NCBI GenBank assembly: GCA_027073795.1
Contig: JALTEW010000482.1
Location: forward strand, 1 to 5,150
Direction of reading: 5' to 3'
Origin: a bacterium
Lineage (GTDB): Bacteria > Desulfobacterota > S145-22
Length of the DNA: 5,150 nucleotides
In this document: positions 3,862 to 5,150 of the stretch, piece by piece
How positions within the stretch are numbered: the first letter of the stretch is position 1
Layout of the letters: every line of letters begins with the position of its first letter
The notes under the pieces: generated by a model
The model's input: the letters and a program-made list of their open reading frames with translations, nothing else
Told to the model about the DNA's origin: nothing
The model's database searches: none
Program-made: the position numbers and the translations under genes

Positions 3862-5150
3862 ATGCATTCAGCCTCTTCCTTAAAAGGTGTTCTGATGGTT
3901 CAGGGTACAGGGTCCCACGTGGGGAAGAGCATCCTGGTCGCCGCGCTCTGCCGACACTTTGCAAGGCAGGGAATTCGCGTGGCGCCCTTCAAGGCCCAGA
4001 ACATGGCATTGAACTCCTTCATAACACAAGAAGGGGGAGAAATCGGACGGGCTCAGGCCTTTCAGGCCTTTGCCGCCGGAATTACCCCTAGCATCGACAT
4101 GAACCCCATCCTTCTCAAACCCTCGTCTGACACTGGTTCTCAGGTCATCGTCCATGGAAAGGTTATCGGGAACATGGATGCCCGCACCTACCACCATCAG
4201 AAAAGGAATTTAACAGGAAAGGTGGAGGAGAGCTTTCAAAGGCTGAAGAAGATCTATGACATCATTGTCATGGAGGGCGCCGGGAGCCCGGCGGAAATTA
4301 ACCTCAAGGAGCGGGACCTCGTGAACATGGGGGCAGCAAGGATGGCAAATGCCCCCGTTCTCCTGGTGGGAGATATCGACAGGGGCGGGGTTTTTGCCTC
4401 CCTGTATGGAACCATAGCCCTGCTGGACAATGACGAGCGCCCCTTCTTGAAGGGAATGATTATCAACAAATTCAGAGGAGATGTCTCGCTCCTTGAACCG
4501 GGTTTGACCATGATCGAAGAAAAAACCGGCCTCCCCGTACTGGGTGTCATCCCCTATTTCCACGACCTGTATCTGCCGGAAGAAGACAGCGTGGGGTTGA
4601 AGGCCAGAATGGGTAATGCCGATGGAGCCCTCAAACTGGGGGTTATCCGTCTCCCTCACATCTCCAACTTCACCGACTTTGACGTCCTTTCCATGGAGCC
4701 AGACGTTTCTGTCATCTATGTGGGACCTGGAGACACACTGGACAACCTTGACGCCATCTTCATTCCTGGCAGTAAAAATTCATTGACGGATCTAAGCTAT
4801 CTTCGCCAGAACGGCCTGGCGGGTGAAATCGTGGACTTCGCGTCAAGAGGCGGGACCGTTGTTGGGCTCTGCGGAGGTTACCAGATCCTCGGCAAGACCA
4901 TCCGCGACCCGCATCACGTTGAATCAGGATTCACTACCCTGGAAGGCCTGGGGCTTCTCGATGTGGATACCACCCTGTCCCTTGAGAAAACCACCACATT
5001 AGATACCGCGCGTGCCATCGACGCCTATTCGGGCGCTTCTCTCGAAGGCTATGAAATCCACATGGGGATCACACGGCCCGGCCCACGGGCACATCCCCTT
5101 TTTGAAATTCTTGAGAGAAACCAGCACCCATGCACGGTGCCGGACGGGGC
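3862..5150 (+). CDS. cobQ: Cobyric acid synthase CobQ/CbiP (3' truncated by window)
   Basis: This enzyme uses ATP and glutamine to amidate the b, d, e and g carboxylates of adenosylcobyrinic acid a,c-diamide, giving adenosylcobyric acid in the cytoplasm. The first 429 residues are visible; the family usually has about 490-510. The N-terminal dethiobiotin-synthetase-like ATPase domain has the P-loop GTGSHVGKS (15-23), PFKAQNMALNS (42-52), GRAQAFQA (62-69), DMNPILLKP (79-87), MEGAGSPAEINL (137-148) and DIDRGGVFASLYGT (171-184). The C-terminal class I glutamine amidotransferase domain has the nucleophile Cys337 in VVGLCGGYQILG and the typical GYEIHMG (396-402). The distal catalytic His would lie past the window. 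ATG 3862 gives a standard short lead into the P-loop; its ribosome site (GAGAG, about 12 bases up) is weak, so translation may be coupled to cbiD, which ends 5 bp earlier. No damage is seen. Confidence 0.95.
   Translation, partial: MHSASSLKGVLMVQGTGSHVGKSILVAALCRHFARQGIRVAPFKAQNMALNSFITQEGGEIGRAQAFQAFAAGITPSIDMNPILLKPSSDTGSQVIVHGKVIGNMDARTYHHQKRNLTGKVEESFQRLKKIYDIIVMEGAGSPAEINLKERDLVNMGAARMANAPVLLVGDIDRGGVFASLYGTIALLDNDERPFLKGMIINKFRGDVSLLEPGLTMIEEKTGLPVLGVIPYFHDLYLPEEDSVGLKARMGNADGALKLGVIRLPHISNFTDFDVLSMEPDVSVIYVGPGDTLDNLDAIFIPGSKNSLTDLSYLRQNGLAGEIVDFASRGGTVVGLCGGYQILGKTIRDPHHVESGFTTLEGLGLLDVDTTLSLEKTTTLDTARAIDAYSGASLEGYEIHMGITRPGPRAHPLFEILERNQHPCTVPDG

Noticed and set aside
3880..4659. Minus-strand ORFs of 98-149 residues across cobQ
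   Set aside because: They are antisense shadows; the plus-strand cobQ frame carries all catalytic motifs through this stretch.
1..5150. CRISPR array, retron, transposase or other mobile-element core
   Set aside because: I saw no regularly spaced repeats, no reverse transcriptase, and no transposase or integrase motifs in any frame.

Overview
The window reads as bacterial chromosomal DNA of roughly balanced base composition. It looks like the boundary between an accessory stretch rich in toxin-antitoxin genes and a core-metabolism stretch for cobalamin (vitamin B12). CbiD belongs to the anaerobic, early-cobalt-insertion corrinoid route, so an anaerobic or microaerophilic Gram-negative-like bacterium (for example a deltaproteobacterial/Desulfobacterota lineage) is a reasonable inference. 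Nothing here fixes the taxon.

Left part (1-2067), accessory. On the minus strand lie an intact abiEi-type antitoxin/regulator gene (1106-1732) and, further downstream, only the C-terminal tail of an AbiEii-type nucleotidyltransferase toxin (about 81-350). The rest of that toxin is missing. In its place, on the opposite strand, sits a complete, translationally coupled AbrB-family antitoxin / PIN-domain toxin pair (410-1077). The pair has its own extended -10 promoter and a perfect 16-bp palindrome overlapping the -10 box. The layout therefore suggests one TA/abortive-infection module broken up by another. To the right of abiEi and divergent from it is a short plus-strand coding relic (about 1801-2044) that appears frameshifted and belongs to no family I recognise.

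Middle (2020-2185). A complete tRNA-Arg(UCU) gene on the minus strand has a near-consensus promoter and a terminator hairpin with a T-tract. Its 3' end points at the TA region. tRNA 3' ends are common integration sites, so the left part may be a degraded island anchored here, but no second att copy is visible in the window. The roughly 370-bp gap that follows (2186-2551) holds only weak promoter-like sequences. I found no cobalamin riboswitch in it.

Right part (2579-5150), core metabolism. cbiD (cobalt-precorrin-5B C1-methyltransferase family) is followed after 5 bp by cobQ/cbiP (cobyric acid synthase), which runs off the window end. Together they form the start of a B12 operon. The cbiD gene is odd in two ways. 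No ATG start exists in its frame, while the best ATG plus Shine-Dalgarno lies one frame off and stops after 14 codons. Several stretches that are strongly conserved in the family, as I remember it, are also changed, although the frame is open to the end.
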